From an uncultured Sunxiuqinia sp. (lineage in GTDB: Bacteria; Bacteroidota; Bacteroidia; Bacteroidales; Prolixibacteraceae): DNA of 61,699 nucleotides. The notes under the pieces are model-generated. The model searched no databases, was not told the DNA's origin, and worked only from the letters and a program-made list of their open reading frames with translations. Shown here piece by piece: positions 11,866 to 20,691 of this stretch. Both the position numbers and the translations under genes were made by a program. Every line of letters starts with the position of its first letter. The stretch's first letter is position 1. The stretch spans positions 1 to 61,699 of the forward strand of contig NZ_CANLZV010000020.1 in NCBI RefSeq assembly GCF_947495665.1, read 5' to 3'.

Positions 11866-12854
11866 GAGGGATTCAAAATTTGCCAGATTTTATCTTTTAG
11901 TTGCAAAATGCCTTGGTTGGTGACCGATGAAATAAAGCTGTGTGGGATATCGCTGAGCTCAGCACTGATTTCCTTTTGCAGTTCTTCATCCAGGAAGTCA
12001 GCTTTTGTGATCACCAGGTAACGTTCTTTATCCAATAATTCGGGATTGTATTTTTCAAGCTCATTAAGCAGAATATTGTATTCTTTTCGGTGGTCCTTAC
12101 TGTCGGACGGAACCATGAACAGCAACATGGAGTTACGTTCAATGTGCCGAAGAAAACGCAAGCCAAGCCCTTTACCTTCGTGGGCCCCTTCAATGATTCC
12201 GGGAATGTCAGCCATTACAAACGACTGGTTGTCGCGGTAGGACACAATTCCTAAGTTCGGAACCAAAGTGGTAAACGGATAGTCGGCAATTTTGGGTTTA
12301 GCAGCAGAAACAACAGATAGTAAGGTTGATTTTCCGGCACTAGGGAAACCAACCAAGCCAACATCTGCCAGAATTTTTAATTCCAGAATTTTCCAGCCTT
12401 CTTCGCCTTCTTCACCCGGTTGTGCATAGCGGGGCGTTTGATTGGTGGCCGATTTAAAATGAGTGTTTCCCAGACCACCGCGTCCGCCTTTGGCCAGGTA
12501 TTGGGTTTCACCATCTTTGGTAATTTCAAACAGAAATTCGCCAGTTTCTCCATCTTTGGCAACTGTTCCTAAAGGGACTTCAATAATGATATCCTCGCCA
12601 TTGGCGCCAAAACTGCCGTGCCCGCCGCCCGACTCTCCATGGCCGGCATACACATGTCTTTTGTAGCGCAGGTGAAGCAAAGTCCACATTTGTGCGTTTC
12701 CTTTTACCAGTACGTGGCCGCCACGTCCTCCGTCACCTCCGTCAGGTCCTCCTTTCGGCACAAACTTCTCGCGGCGCAGGTGAGTCGATCCCTTACCACC
12801 ATTTCCGGAGCGGCAAAATATTTTTACGTAGTCAACAAAGTTTTTTTCAGACAT
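11862..12854 (-). CDS. obg: GTPase Obg/CgtA
   Basis: 330 residues. A glycine-rich Obg fold comes first (about 1-158: [20 protein letters not shown]...), then a GTPase domain with G1 [10 protein letters not shown]2 [11 protein letters not shown]3 DIPGIIEGA and G4 TKAD. Obg is an essential GTPase that binds the 50S ribosomal subunit and links ribosome assembly to growth state. The variable C-terminal OCT domain of some Obg proteins is absent, as is usual in this phylum. It follows adk by 85 bp and overlaps the PAP2 gene by four bases. Confidence 0.97.
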   Translation of the reverse strand: MSEKNFVDYVKIFCRSGNGGKGSTHLRREKFVPKGGPDGGDGGRGGHVLVKGNAQMWTLLHLRYKRHVYAGHGESGGGHGSFGANGEDIIIEVPLGTVAKDGETGEFLFEITKDGETQYLAKGGRGGLGNTHFKSATNQTPRYAQPGEEGEEGWKILELKILADVGLVGFPSAGKSTLLSVVSAAKPKIADYPFTTLVPNLGIVSYRDNQSFVMADIPGIIEGAHEGKGLGLRFLRHIERNSMLLFMVPSDSKDHRKEYNILLNELEKYNPELLDKERYLVITKADFLDEELQKEISAELSDIPHSFISSVTNQGILQLKDKIWQILNPS

Positions 12855-12939
12855 GGTATGATCTTGTTAATGTGCAAAATAAACAAAAAAAGACGAATGT
12901 GCTCTATACATCCGTCTTATAAATATGGTATATGGCTGG

Positions 12940-13512
12940 TTAGAATGAACCAACAGCCGCTTTTAGTCGAGCTGCAATTTCTTCTACTGTTCCCATGCCA
13001 TTGATCCCAACGTGTTTGTCTTGGGCTTCATAGTATTCTTTAATAGGAGCTGTTTTTTCATTGTAAACCGAAATCCGGTTTTCAATGATTGAAACATCCT
13101 GATCATCTGAGCGTCCTGAGGTTTTTCCACGGAACAACAGACGGTTAATCAGTTCTTGTTTCTCAACTTCCAGGCTAAGCATGCCAGTAATTGGCGTTTG
13201 GTTTTGCTCCAACATGGCGTCCAGGGCTTTTGCCTGATCTACCGTGCGAGGGAAACCATCAAAAATAAAGCCTTTGGCATCCGGATTGGCGGCCAGCTTA
13301 TTTTTAATCATTTCAATAACAACATGATCAGGAACCAGTTCACCTTTATCCATGAATGCTTTTGCGGCAAGTCCTTGCTCAGTTTTTGTTTCAATTTCGT
13401 GACGTAAAATGTCACCGGTCGACAGGTGAATCAATCCAAAATTTTGAATAAGAAATTCAGCCTGGGTTCCTTTTCCGGCCCCGGGAGGCCCAAATAGAAT
13501 CAGATTTAACAT
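12940..13512 (-). CDS. adk: Adenylate kinase
   Basis: 190 residues, with P-loop GPPGAGKGTQAE (from residue 8), the NMP-binding LSTGDILRHEI segment and GFIFDGFPRTVDQAKAL. The LID region is short (RGKTSGRSDDQD) and has no zinc-binding cysteines, i.e. the short form. It interconverts ATP + AMP and 2 ADP. It lies 39 bp after hpt on the same strand, so purine salvage and nucleotide balance are transcribed together, followed by obg. Confidence 0.97.
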   Translation of the reverse strand: MLNLILFGPPGAGKGTQAEFLIQNFGLIHLSTGDILRHEIETKTEQGLAAKAFMDKGELVPDHVVIEMIKNKLAANPDAKGFIFDGFPRTVDQAKALDAMLEQNQTPITGMLSLEVEKQELINRLLFRGKTSGRSDDQDVSIIENRISVYNEKTAPIKEYYEAQDKHVGINGMGTVEEIAARLKAAVGSF

Positions 13513-13551
13513 GCTAATGTGTATATTTTGGGTTTTTAGTGTATGCTGCTG

Positions 13552-14091
13552 TTATTCCACCACTTTAAAGATGTCAATCAAGTTACGGCCGCGCCCGTCG
13601 TAATCCAGGCCATAACCTACAATAAAGTCATTGGGGATTTCAATACCCACATAGTCCAGTTTGACATCTTTTACCAGGGCATCTGGTTTTAAAAGCATGG
13701 TGGCCACCTGAATCTCTGCTGGATTCATAGCTTGAAGTTGCTTGACCGTATTGTCAATCGTGATTCCTGAATCAACAATATCTTCCAAAATAATGACAGT
13801 TCTTCCTTCCAAACTCTCATTCAAACCAATCAACTCTTTAACTTCGCCGGTTGTTTGAGTTCCGGAGTAAGAGGCCAATTTCACAAATGAAATTTCAGCG
13901 TCTAACAGGGAAATGCGTTTAAAAACTTCGGCGGCAAACATGAATGAGCCATTGAGGATGCACAAGAACAAGGGATTTTTCCCTACTAAAGTTTCATTCA
14001 TTTTATCGGCCATATCTTCAATTACTGACCGAATTTTTTCATAGGGAATGAATAATTCAAATTCCTTATCTAAGATCTTTATGTTACTCAT
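13552..14091 (-). CDS. hpt: Hypoxanthine phosphoribosyltransferase
   Basis: 179 residues from the ATG at 14091 (MSNIKILDKEFELFIPYEKI). The frame is open to an ATG at 14145, but the extra 18 residues do not match the family start. The PRPP-binding motif VIILEDIVDSGITI is intact, as is the region FLCILNGSFMFAAEVFKRI. The enzyme salvages hypoxanthine and guanine to IMP and GMP using PRPP. It is the first gene of the hpt-adk-obg-PAP2-mutS-like run and is divergent from purE, so salvage and de novo purine genes share a 107-bp promoter region. Confidence 0.95.
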   Translation of the reverse strand: MSNIKILDKEFELFIPYEKIRSVIEDMADKMNETLVGKNPLFLCILNGSFMFAAEVFKRISLLDAEISFVKLASYSGTQTTGEVKELIGLNESLEGRTVIILEDIVDSGITIDNTVKQLQAMNPAEIQVATMLLKPDALVKDVKLDYVGIEIPNDFIVGYGLDYDGRGRNLIDIFKVVE

Positions 14092-14198
14092 TTGGTTGTT
14101 TTTTTCGTTAATGGAAAGATGAGTTTCAAATCTGTATATTTTCAATTATTTTAGCTCTGAAATTAAAAAGTACAAAGAAACAAAAATTAATTGAAAAG

Positions 14199-14705
14199 AT
14201 GGAAGCGAAAGTTAGTATCATCATGGGAAGTACTTCGGACTTGGAAGTAATGGAGAAAGCAGCGAAAATTTTAGATGAGTTCGAGATTCCTTTTGAAATA
14301 AATGCCTTATCCGCTCACCGGACTCCGGAAGAAGTAGAGCGTTTTACAAAGAGTGCGAAAGACCGCGGAGTGCAGGTCATTATTGCAGGAGCAGGAATGG
14401 CTGCCCACTTGCCGGGGGTTATTGCTTCAATGACTCCGCTACCGGTTATCGGTGTGCCTATTAAAGCAAGTTTGGACGGTATGGATGCCTTATTGGCAAT
14501 TGTACAAATGCCTCCCGGAATTCCTGTAGCTACGGTGGCTATTAATGGTGCTCAAAATGCAGGTATTCTGGCTATCCAGATGATGGCGCTGGGTGATGCC
14601 GCATTGATGGAGCGTTTGGTGGCATACAAAAGCGATTTGAAAGAGAAAATTGTAAAAGCCAACCAGGACTTATCGGAAGTAAAGTACAAGTTCAAAACGA
14701 ATTAG
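14199..14705 (+). CDS. purE: N5-carboxyaminoimidazole ribonucleotide mutase
   Basis: 168 residues, class I PurE: GSTSDLEVMEKAA near the N-terminus, SAHRTPEEV, and GAGMAAHLPGVIASMTPLPVIGVP. It converts N5-CAIR to CAIR in de novo purine synthesis. No purK is seen in the window. It is divergent from hpt and followed by a terminator-like hairpin. Confidence 0.97.
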   Translation: MEAKVSIIMGSTSDLEVMEKAAKILDEFEIPFEINALSAHRTPEEVERFTKSAKDRGVQVIIAGAGMAAHLPGVIASMTPLPVIGVPIKASLDGMDALLAIVQMPPGIPVATVAINGAQNAGILAIQMMALGDAALMERLVAYKSDLKEKIVKANQDLSEVKYKFKTN

Positions 14706-14753
14706 TATTTGCATTAAGTTATATTTTTTGTAACTTGAAGATGCTTGTGGCTT

Positions 14754-14780
14754 AAGGGTGTATTATTTACACCCTTTTGT
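14754..14780 (+). terminator. Terminator-like hairpin ending just before the next start codon
   Basis: A 9-bp stem AAGGGTGTA (14754-14762) pairs with TACACCCTT (14768-14776), followed by TTGTT. The chosen ATG of the next gene is at 14782. It looks like the purE terminator, but because it abuts the next start codon it would also lie in, or act on, that gene's leader. Confidence 0.65.
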
Positions 14781-14781
14781 T

Positions 14782-15597
14782 ATGATTAGAACTTTGGTTT
14801 TTGTCATATTCGTTTTGCTTGTCAGGACTGGGAGCGCACAGGAGCTCTTTCGTATTCCTGCCAGGTTCCGCTCCCTGGGGAATGCCAGCGTGAGTTTGCA
14901 GTCTCCGCTTGCGGTTTTCTCAAATCCTGCCGGCTTTGCCAGTGAAACAACGATGGCTTTTGGCGCGCAGTATGAGAACCGGTTTATGCTGAGTGAATTG
15001 AGTATACGCTCCGCATTTTTGCTGCTGCCTGTTGGGCAAACGAACTTTGGGGGCTCTTTTTCCCAATTCGGAGCGTCTGACTATCATGAAGATAAACTTT
15101 CCCTTGGGGTGGCTAAACGCCTTTCTTCCCGCTTCTCTGCGGCAGTTCAGTTTCATTATTTTAGTTTGAAATTGCCTGAAAACCGGCAGCGAGCGACTAC
15201 TGTAATCGCTGATTTGGGGGCGCAATATCAGCTGGCTGATGACTTTTGGCTCGGTGCTCAGGTTTTTAATCCTCACGAGTTGGCTGTTGAGGACTTACAT
15301 CTTGAACTTGATTATCCCATGGTACTTCGCCTGGGTGCCCACAAAACTTTTGACAACCTGCTTTTGGTGGCCTTCGAACTCAAAAAGCACGGGGAGCAGG
15401 CACTTGGAGTGAGCTCTGGCATGGAATTGCAGCTTAAAAAACAACTCCAGTTGCGTGTGGGAATCGAAACGCAATGGTCGTTGTTTTCGATGGGAGTGGG
15501 CTATTCTCTTAAAGGGATCCAGACAGACCTGACGTTTAGCTACCATCAGTATTTAGGATACTCGCCTTCATTTTCAATTTACTATCAATTACCATGA
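14782..15597 (+). CDS. Predicted outer-membrane beta-barrel protein (PorV/PorQ-like)
   Basis: 271 residues from the ATG at 14782, which starts a good signal peptide (MIRTLVFVIFVLLVRTGSAQ). An ATG-like start at 14758 would put codons inside a terminator-like hairpin. After the signal comes RSLGNASVSLQSPLAVFSNPAGFA, the N-terminal pattern of the UPF0164/PorV-PorQ group (LGxA...A...NPA), followed by alternating amphipathic strands to the end. It is probably an outer-membrane barrel; a T9SS link is possible but unproven. The stop overlaps the next start (ATGA), so the two are co-translated. Confidence 0.7.
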   Translation: MIRTLVFVIFVLLVRTGSAQELFRIPARFRSLGNASVSLQSPLAVFSNPAGFASETTMAFGAQYENRFMLSELSIRSAFLLLPVGQTNFGGSFSQFGASDYHEDKLSLGVAKRLSSRFSAAVQFHYFSLKLPENRQRATTVIADLGAQYQLADDFWLGAQVFNPHELAVEDLHLELDYPMVLRLGAHKTFDNLLLVAFELKKHGEQALGVSSGMELQLKKQLQLRVGIETQWSLFSMGVGYSLKGIQTDLTFSYHQYLGYSPSFSIYYQLP

Positions 15598-17597
15598 AAA
15601 GAATACTTATAACGTTGTTGGCGGTGTTGTTGGCATGGAGTTTAGGAGCTCAAACCACAGGCGTTGATCTTCAGTCGCAATTGGAGGAACTGGTGGCGAG
15701 TGTACTGGAAGAGAATGAAAATGCGGATGTGGAGCAACTGTGGAGTGAACTTGAATGGTTGCAGGAGCATCCTCTGAATATCAATCAGGCCGGACGGGAG
15801 GATTTTCAACGGCTCTATTTTTTATCCACCTTACAAATTGATCAGCTGCTGGAATATCGGGAAGAATATGGGCCAATCTATTCGCCGTTTGAACTGAATG
15901 CAATGGAGGGATTTGACCCGGAATTGATTCAGCTTTTGCAGGTTTTTGTGATGTTTGGGGAGGAAGCCTATGAGCCGGCAAGCTTTGGGGCAAGACAAGA
16001 ACTTATGCTGCGGGCCATTCGATTGGTTGAAACACAAAAAGGCTTTCGGGAACCCGCGAAATATGAAGGATCGCCTGAAAAGTTATATTTACGTTACCGA
16101 TTTTCGTCACCCGGGCTTGCTGCCGGTTTAACCTCAGAGAAGGATGCCGGTGAATCATTTTTCAGTGGGGCTAACCCTTATGGGTTTGATTACTACAGTG
16201 CTTTCGCAGCTATTACCTTGGGTCAAGGTAAGCACCAGGTGTTTTTAGGTGATTACCTGGTACGCTTTGGACAAGGGTTGACGGCCTGGCAGGGATTCTC
16301 GCTTTCAAAATCAGCTGAAGTGAGCCAAGTGGCCAAGTTCAATCAGGGTATACGCAGCTATTCTTCCACCGATGAGAATAACTTTTTGCGTGGAGCAGCT
16401 GCCCGCTTTTCAATTCGAGATTGGACGTGGCATACTTTTGTGTCGTATAAGAGTTTTGATGCGAATCGGGACAGTATTGACGGGGAAGCGGTTTTTACGT
16501 CTTTTCAGTCATCGGGCTTGCATCGCACTGCCAGCGAAATTGAGGATAAAAATTCTGTTGAGGGACTGACTACAGGAACGAACTTAACGTATGCGGCTGA
16601 ACGCTTTTCGATCGGGCTTTCAGCGGTTCATTTTCGTTATGAGTTGCCGTTGGCACGAAGACCGGCTGATTACAATTTGTTCTATTTTGAAGGAAAGCAG
16701 CTGAGCAATGCTGGTTTAAACTATCAATGGGGCATGAACCGGTATTATTTCTTTGGCGAAGCTGCCTGGTCTTCGGGAGGGGGATTGGCTACCATGCATG
16801 GGCTACAAGCCAGTCCGGCAGATGCGGTTGAATATGCTATGGTTTATCGCAACATCAGTAAAAAGTATCAGGCACCGCTGGCCGGCTCTTTTACCGAAGG
16901 AAGCCAGGTTAATGATGAACAGGGGATTTACCTGGGGCTGGTGATTCGGCCTGCAGCCAAACTTAGCTTACGCATGTATGCCGATTTTTTTCAACACCAA
17001 TGGGTAAAATACACCACGGCAGCACCGGCACGAGGAAGAGAATACCTGGTGCAGGCGAATTATAAGCTCTCGGACCGATGGGATATTTACAGTCGCTATT
17101 TTAGGGAGTGCAAGCCTGTTAAGGTTTCGGGAACCTACACTAAAATGAATCTGGATCAGACACGACAAAAACTTCGCGTGCAGCTGAATGGAGCTGTGGG
17201 TGAACGTTTCTTGCTAAAAAGCCGGATGGAGTGGGCTTGGTATCAGCATGATCAAAACGCGGAAGGTTGGTTAGTCTTTCAGGATTTAGGATATAAAAAC
17301 AAGCCGAATACAACCAATTGGTGGTTGAGATTGGCTTATTTTAAGATAGATAACTATGATTCGCGGATATATGCTTACGAAAATGATTTGCTCTACCAGT
17401 TCGCCGTTCCTGCTTTTTATGGGGAAGGCATTCGCTTTTACATGAACGGAAAAGTTAAAATATGTGAAAATATTGAAGCCTGGATGAAAGCTTCAAGGAG
17501 CTGGCTTCTTGGTGTAAACAGCATTGGTAGTGGCAATAGTAAGATTGATGGAAATCAGCGAACAGAGGTTAAATTTCAGTTAAGATTCAAGTTTTGA
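15594..17597 (+). CDS. Outer-membrane barrel protein with N-terminal helix-hairpin-helix region
   Basis: 667 residues with a signal peptide (cleaved near LGAQ). Residues about 50-125 hold ComEA-like helix-hairpin-helix motifs (LNINQAGREDFQRLYFLS; IDQLLEYREEYGPIYSPFEL), and the remaining ~530 residues are aromatic-rich beta strands ending in F (KFQLRFKF), as in outer-membrane barrels. Related genes occur in many Bacteroidota as HhH-domain proteins of unknown role. HhH motifs usually bind DNA without sequence preference, so a part in DNA uptake or binding is conceivable but is only inference. Coupled to the upstream barrel gene by a 4-bp overlap. Confidence 0.78.
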   Translation: MKRILITLLAVLLAWSLGAQTTGVDLQSQLEELVASVLEENENADVEQLWSELEWLQEHPLNINQAGREDFQRLYFLSTLQIDQLLEYREEYGPIYSPFELNAMEGFDPELIQLLQVFVMFGEEAYEPASFGARQELMLRAIRLVETQKGFREPAKYEGSPEKLYLRYRFSSPGLAAGLTSEKDAGESFFSGANPYGFDYYSAFAAITLGQGKHQVFLGDYLVRFGQGLTAWQGFSLSKSAEVSQVAKFNQGIRSYSSTDENNFLRGAAARFSIRDWTWHTFVSYKSFDANRDSIDGEAVFTSFQSSGLHRTASEIEDKNSVEGLTTGTNLTYAAERFSIGLSAVHFRYELPLARRPADYNLFYFEGKQLSNAGLNYQWGMNRYYFFGEAAWSSGGGLATMHGLQASPADAVEYAMVYRNISKKYQAPLAGSFTEGSQVNDEQGIYLGLVIRPAAKLSLRMYADFFQHQWVKYTTAAPARGREYLVQANYKLSDRWDIYSRYFRECKPVKVSGTYTKMNLDQTRQKLRVQLNGAVGERFLLKSRMEWAWYQHDQNAEGWLVFQDLGYKNKPNTTNWWLRLAYFKIDNYDSRIYAYENDLLYQFAVPAFYGEGIRFYMNGKVKICENIEAWMKASRSWLLGVNSIGSGNSKIDGNQRTEVKFQLRFKF

Positions 17598-17608
17598 GTT
17601 GCATTTTA

Positions 17609-17616
17609 TATCTTTG
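17609..17616 (+). promoter_or_regulatory. Bacteroidota -7 box upstream of the acyltransferase gene
   Basis: TATCTTTG matches the TAnnTTTG -7 consensus exactly and lies 27 bp before the chosen ATG at 17644. It sits after the previous stop. No clear -33 TTTG was found at the usual spacing. If it is the true promoter, an earlier in-frame ATG at 17599 cannot be the start. Confidence 0.6.
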
Positions 17617-17643
17617 CCGCCAAACCAAAGGATTGGAGCGAAA

Positions 17644-18771
17644 ATGAGCTACGACGATATACGGCCTTATGATGACCACGAAGTCAATCACTACATCAAC
17701 GTACTGCTGAAGGATAATGTTTTCCAGCAAGTACTTCAGTTTATCTTCCACGATGAAAAGGAGCGGGAAGCTGCAAAACAAATGCTCTCTAAAATTGAGA
17801 GTGTTGAGGAACTGCAGAAGACTTTCATGTACACGCTCATCAAAGACTGGATCATTGATAAAACAACCAGCGGAATCAGCTGGAGTGGTTTGGATCGATT
17901 GGATCTGTCGAAGAGTTATTTGTTTATCTCAAATCATCGGGATATTATTCTCGATTCGGCTATTCTGAACTACATCATTGTTAATGCAGGGATGAATACA
18001 ACAGAAGTTGCCATTGGTAATAACCTGTTAATTTATGATTGGATTGTCCACGCAGTAAAACTGAACCGGGCTTTTGTGGTTAAGCGTAACCTGCCGGCGC
18101 GTGAGCTATTGGTAGCCTCGAAAAAGCTGTCCAATTACATTCGGGAAGCGGTGACCAAACGCAATCGGTCAGTATGGATTGCGCAGCGCGAAGGAAGAAC
18201 CAAAGATGGTTTTGATCAAACGCAGCAGGCCTTGTTGAAAATGCTGAACCTGAGTAATGACAAGAGTTTTGTTGAAGGTTTCCGCGAATTACAGATTGTA
18301 CCTCTTTCCATTTCATACGAGCGTGAACCCTGTGGAATTTCAAAAGTTGAGGAGCTTTATAAACGCGAGTGCTCCGGGTTTGAGAAAACACAGGCTGATG
18401 ATATGAAGAGTATGGCCTTTGGATTGACCCGCCCGAAAGGACGTGTACATTTTGCTTTTGGAAAGCCTATTGATGCTCCGCTGGACGAGTTTGCTAAAGC
18501 CGAAACGGTGAATGAGAGCATTCAGCAGTTGGCCAGCTACATTGATTTGCGCATTTACCGGAACTACAAGCTTTGGCCCAACAACTACCTGGCTGCCGAT
18601 CTGTTGAATGGCAAAACAGAACATGCGGACAAAGTAGATGATGCCACGCGTGAGAAATTCTCAGAACTGCTTGAGGATTTGGTAAAGACAATCGGGGAAG
18701 GCGACCCAAAACGCCAGCAAGAGCTGTTCATGCAAATGTATGCGAACCCCGTATTAAATGCTGAAAAATAG
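17644..18771 (+). CDS. 1-acyl-sn-glycerol-3-phosphate acyltransferase-like protein
   Basis: 375 residues from the ATG at 17644 (MSYDDIRPYDDHEVNHYI). An ATG at 17599 lies upstream of the probable promoter. A PlsC-type acyltransferase core is visible: ISNHRDIILDSAILN, then WIAQREGRTKDG and PLSISYEREPCG. The catalytic-like block has five residues between His and the second Asp (NHRDIILD) instead of the usual four, or uses the HRD aspartate. It probably transfers an acyl chain to a phospholipid or glycolipid precursor at the inner membrane; the exact acceptor is unknown. It stands as a single gene with its own promoter. Confidence 0.82.
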   Translation: MSYDDIRPYDDHEVNHYINVLLKDNVFQQVLQFIFHDEKEREAAKQMLSKIESVEELQKTFMYTLIKDWIIDKTTSGISWSGLDRLDLSKSYLFISNHRDIILDSAILNYIIVNAGMNTTEVAIGNNLLIYDWIVHAVKLNRAFVVKRNLPARELLVASKKLSNYIREAVTKRNRSVWIAQREGRTKDGFDQTQQALLKMLNLSNDKSFVEGFRELQIVPLSISYEREPCGISKVEELYKRECSGFEKTQADDMKSMAFGLTRPKGRVHFAFGKPIDAPLDEFAKAETVNESIQQLASYIDLRIYRNYKLWPNNYLAADLLNGKTEHADKVDDATREKFSELLEDLVKTIGEGDPKRQQELFMQMYANPVLNAEK

Positions 18772-18903
18772 GCAAGAGAAATAGCCTGTTATTTTGTTAT
18801 TGGGCGGAGTAGGTTCGTCCAAAATGTTAAAGATCCTTTCTTTTACAACTCTGGCATTCATTTTGATAGGTGCTAACTGGTTTTAAAAGAAAGGGTTTTT
18901 ATT

Positions 18904-19383
18904 ATGAAACGATTCGTTTTTCTTTTTTATGCATTTTTTCTGGCATTTGGATATGTGTCAGCGCAGGATGCACAAAGCACGGAGAAAACAATCCGGCAAT
19001 TGATAGAGAGCAAGCAGTTTAAGTTTACAGCCAGGTCGGTTACACCGATGAGCGGTGCCACCATAAATTTAACATCTTCTTATGATCTGGTTGTTGACAG
19101 TTCTGAGGTGGAAGCCTGGCTTCCCTTTTATGGACGGGCCTATCAGTCCGACTATGGAAGTACGGAAGGAGGCATTAAGTTTAAAGAGCAAGCAAAATCC
19201 TACGAGATCGAAGTGAATGAAAAGAAGAAAATGATTGAACTTCGAATTCAGGTGGATACCACCAAGGATACTTACAAAATTTACATTCATGCTGGGGAAA
19301 GTGGATATGCCAGCATGAATATCTCGTCAAACAGACGACAGTCCGTTAGTTATTACGGAATCATTGAGGGGCTGGAAGAATAA
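18904..19383 (+). CDS. DUF4251 domain secreted protein
   Basis: 159 residues with a signal peptide (MKRFVFLFYAFFLAFGYVSAQ). The body matches the DUF4251 pattern of Bacteroidota: LIESKQFKFTARSVTPMSG, YDLVVDSSEVEAWLPFYGRAY, GIKFKEQAKSYEIE. Probably periplasmic. No biochemical function is known for the family. It is followed by a strong terminator. Confidence 0.85.
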   Translation: MKRFVFLFYAFFLAFGYVSAQDAQSTEKTIRQLIESKQFKFTARSVTPMSGATINLTSSYDLVVDSSEVEAWLPFYGRAYQSDYGSTEGGIKFKEQAKSYEIEVNEKKKMIELRIQVDTTKDTYKIYIHAGESGYASMNISSNRRQSVSYYGIIEGLEE

Positions 19384-19413
19384 AAAAAGGCAGGTTGAAA
19401 CCTGCCTTTTTTT
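19382..19413 (+). terminator. Bidirectional terminator between the DUF4251 gene and uraA
   Basis: A 14-bp stem (A7-GGCAGGT / ACCTGCC-T7) with a TGAA loop lies between two convergent genes. Flanking A and T runs allow it to work on both strands. Confidence 0.88.
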
Positions 19414-19440
19414 ATGAATTCATATAATTGTAAACGAATC

Positions 19441-20664
19441 TTAGTCGTTTTCAACGTTTACTTCTTTTGCTTCACCGGGCAAAATCAGGTTAAGCAAAAT
19501 GCCAACCACGGCAGCAAGGCCGATGCCCGCAAGAGAGAAATTACCCCATGATATCGCTGCTCCTCCAATTCCTACGGTTAACACGAGTGAAACAACCACT
19601 TGATTTCTGATTTTTCCCAAGTCAACTTTCGAGTCGATAAGTGTTTTGATACCTACTGAAGCAATCAAACCGAATAGCAACAGCATAATGCCGCCTAAAA
19701 CAGCTTGTGGAATGGTTTTTAGGATACCACTAATTTTACCGATTAAGGAAAATACGATGGCGGTTACAGCCGAAACTCTCAATACGAAAGGATTGGTAAC
19801 TTTGGTCAGTGCAATTGCTCCGGTAACTTCCGAGTAAGTGGTGTTGGGTACACCGCCAACCATTCCGGCCAGTCCGGTTGCAATACCATCGCCCAGCAGG
19901 GTGCGGTGCAAACCTGGTTTTTCAATGAAGTTTTTATTAGCCACACCCCCAATAGCATACATATCACCCACGTGCTCGATGATAGGAGCCACAGCAACAG
20001 GAATCATATACAAAATAGCTCCCCAGCTTAATTGAGGGGTGACGAATGCGGGCAGACTGAACCAAGCCGCTTCTTTGATGGGAGTGAAGTCGATGACACC
20101 AAAAGCCAGACCGGAAAGGTAGCCGGCAACAATTCCAATAAAGATAGGAATGAGTTTGATTAGTCCTTTGGTAAAAACCACAACAATGATGGCCGTTGCT
20201 AAGCTGATACTTGCAATTCCCCAGTGGGTTTTAGCCATATCAACACCGGCACTTGCCAAAGATAAACCAATAATCATGATGACCGGTCCAACAACAGTGG
20301 CTGGAAAGAGACGTTCAATAAGTTTGATGCCACGCCATTTAACGATGGCTGAAACGATTGTATAAACTACACCTACTGCAATGATTCCGGAAAAGGTTCC
20401 GGGTAAGCCATACAGTCTGGTGGCTTCGATTATCGGGGCAATAAAGGCAAAACTACTGCCCAGATAAACAGGGACCATGCCTTTGGTGATGACGTGAAAG
20501 ATTAAGGTTCCGATACCGGCAGTAAACAGCGCAACGGACGGATCAATTCCTACCAGAAGTGGAACAAGAACGGTTGCTCCAAAAGCAACAAACAAAAATT
20601 GTACGCCCAAAACCATATTACTGCCCGTGAATTGATTTTGGTTCTCTTTCTTTTTCAGGTTCAT
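19441..20664 (-). CDS. uraA: Uracil/xanthine permease, NCS2 family (UraA-like)
   Basis: 407 residues with about 12-14 membrane helices. NCS2 features include PVYLGSSFAFIAPI near the N-terminus, the helix-8 acidic residue in VAPIIEHVGDMYAIGG, and the helix-10 motif GGVPNTTYSEVTGAIALTKV. It imports uracil (or another nucleobase) with protons; uracil is favoured by overall resemblance to UraA. It starts 27 bp after recJ and is probably cotranscribed with it. Confidence 0.87.
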   Translation of the reverse strand: MNLKKKENQNQFTGSNMVLGVQFLFVAFGATVLVPLLVGIDPSVALFTAGIGTLIFHVITKGMVPVYLGSSFAFIAPIIEATRLYGLPGTFSGIIAVGVVYTIVSAIVKWRGIKLIERLFPATVVGPVIMIIGLSLASAGVDMAKTHWGIASISLATAIIVVVFTKGLIKLIPIFIGIVAGYLSGLAFGVIDFTPIKEAAWFSLPAFVTPQLSWGAILYMIPVAVAPIIEHVGDMYAIGGVANKNFIEKPGLHRTLLGDGIATGLAGMVGGVPNTTYSEVTGAIALTKVTNPFVLRVSAVTAIVFSLIGKISGILKTIPQAVLGGIMLLLFGLIASVGIKTLIDSKVDLGKIRNQVVVSLVLTVGIGGAAISWGNFSLAGIGLAAVVGILLNLILPGEAKEVNVEND

Positions 20665-20691
20665 AATCTACTTGAAATAATTGTATTTGAA

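Noticed and set aside
18824-18886. 20-codon ORF encoding a hydrophobic peptide (MLKILSFTTLAFILIGANWF) before the DUF4251 gene
   Set aside because: Too short to support, with no Shine-Dalgarno or family match; it may be leader sequence only.
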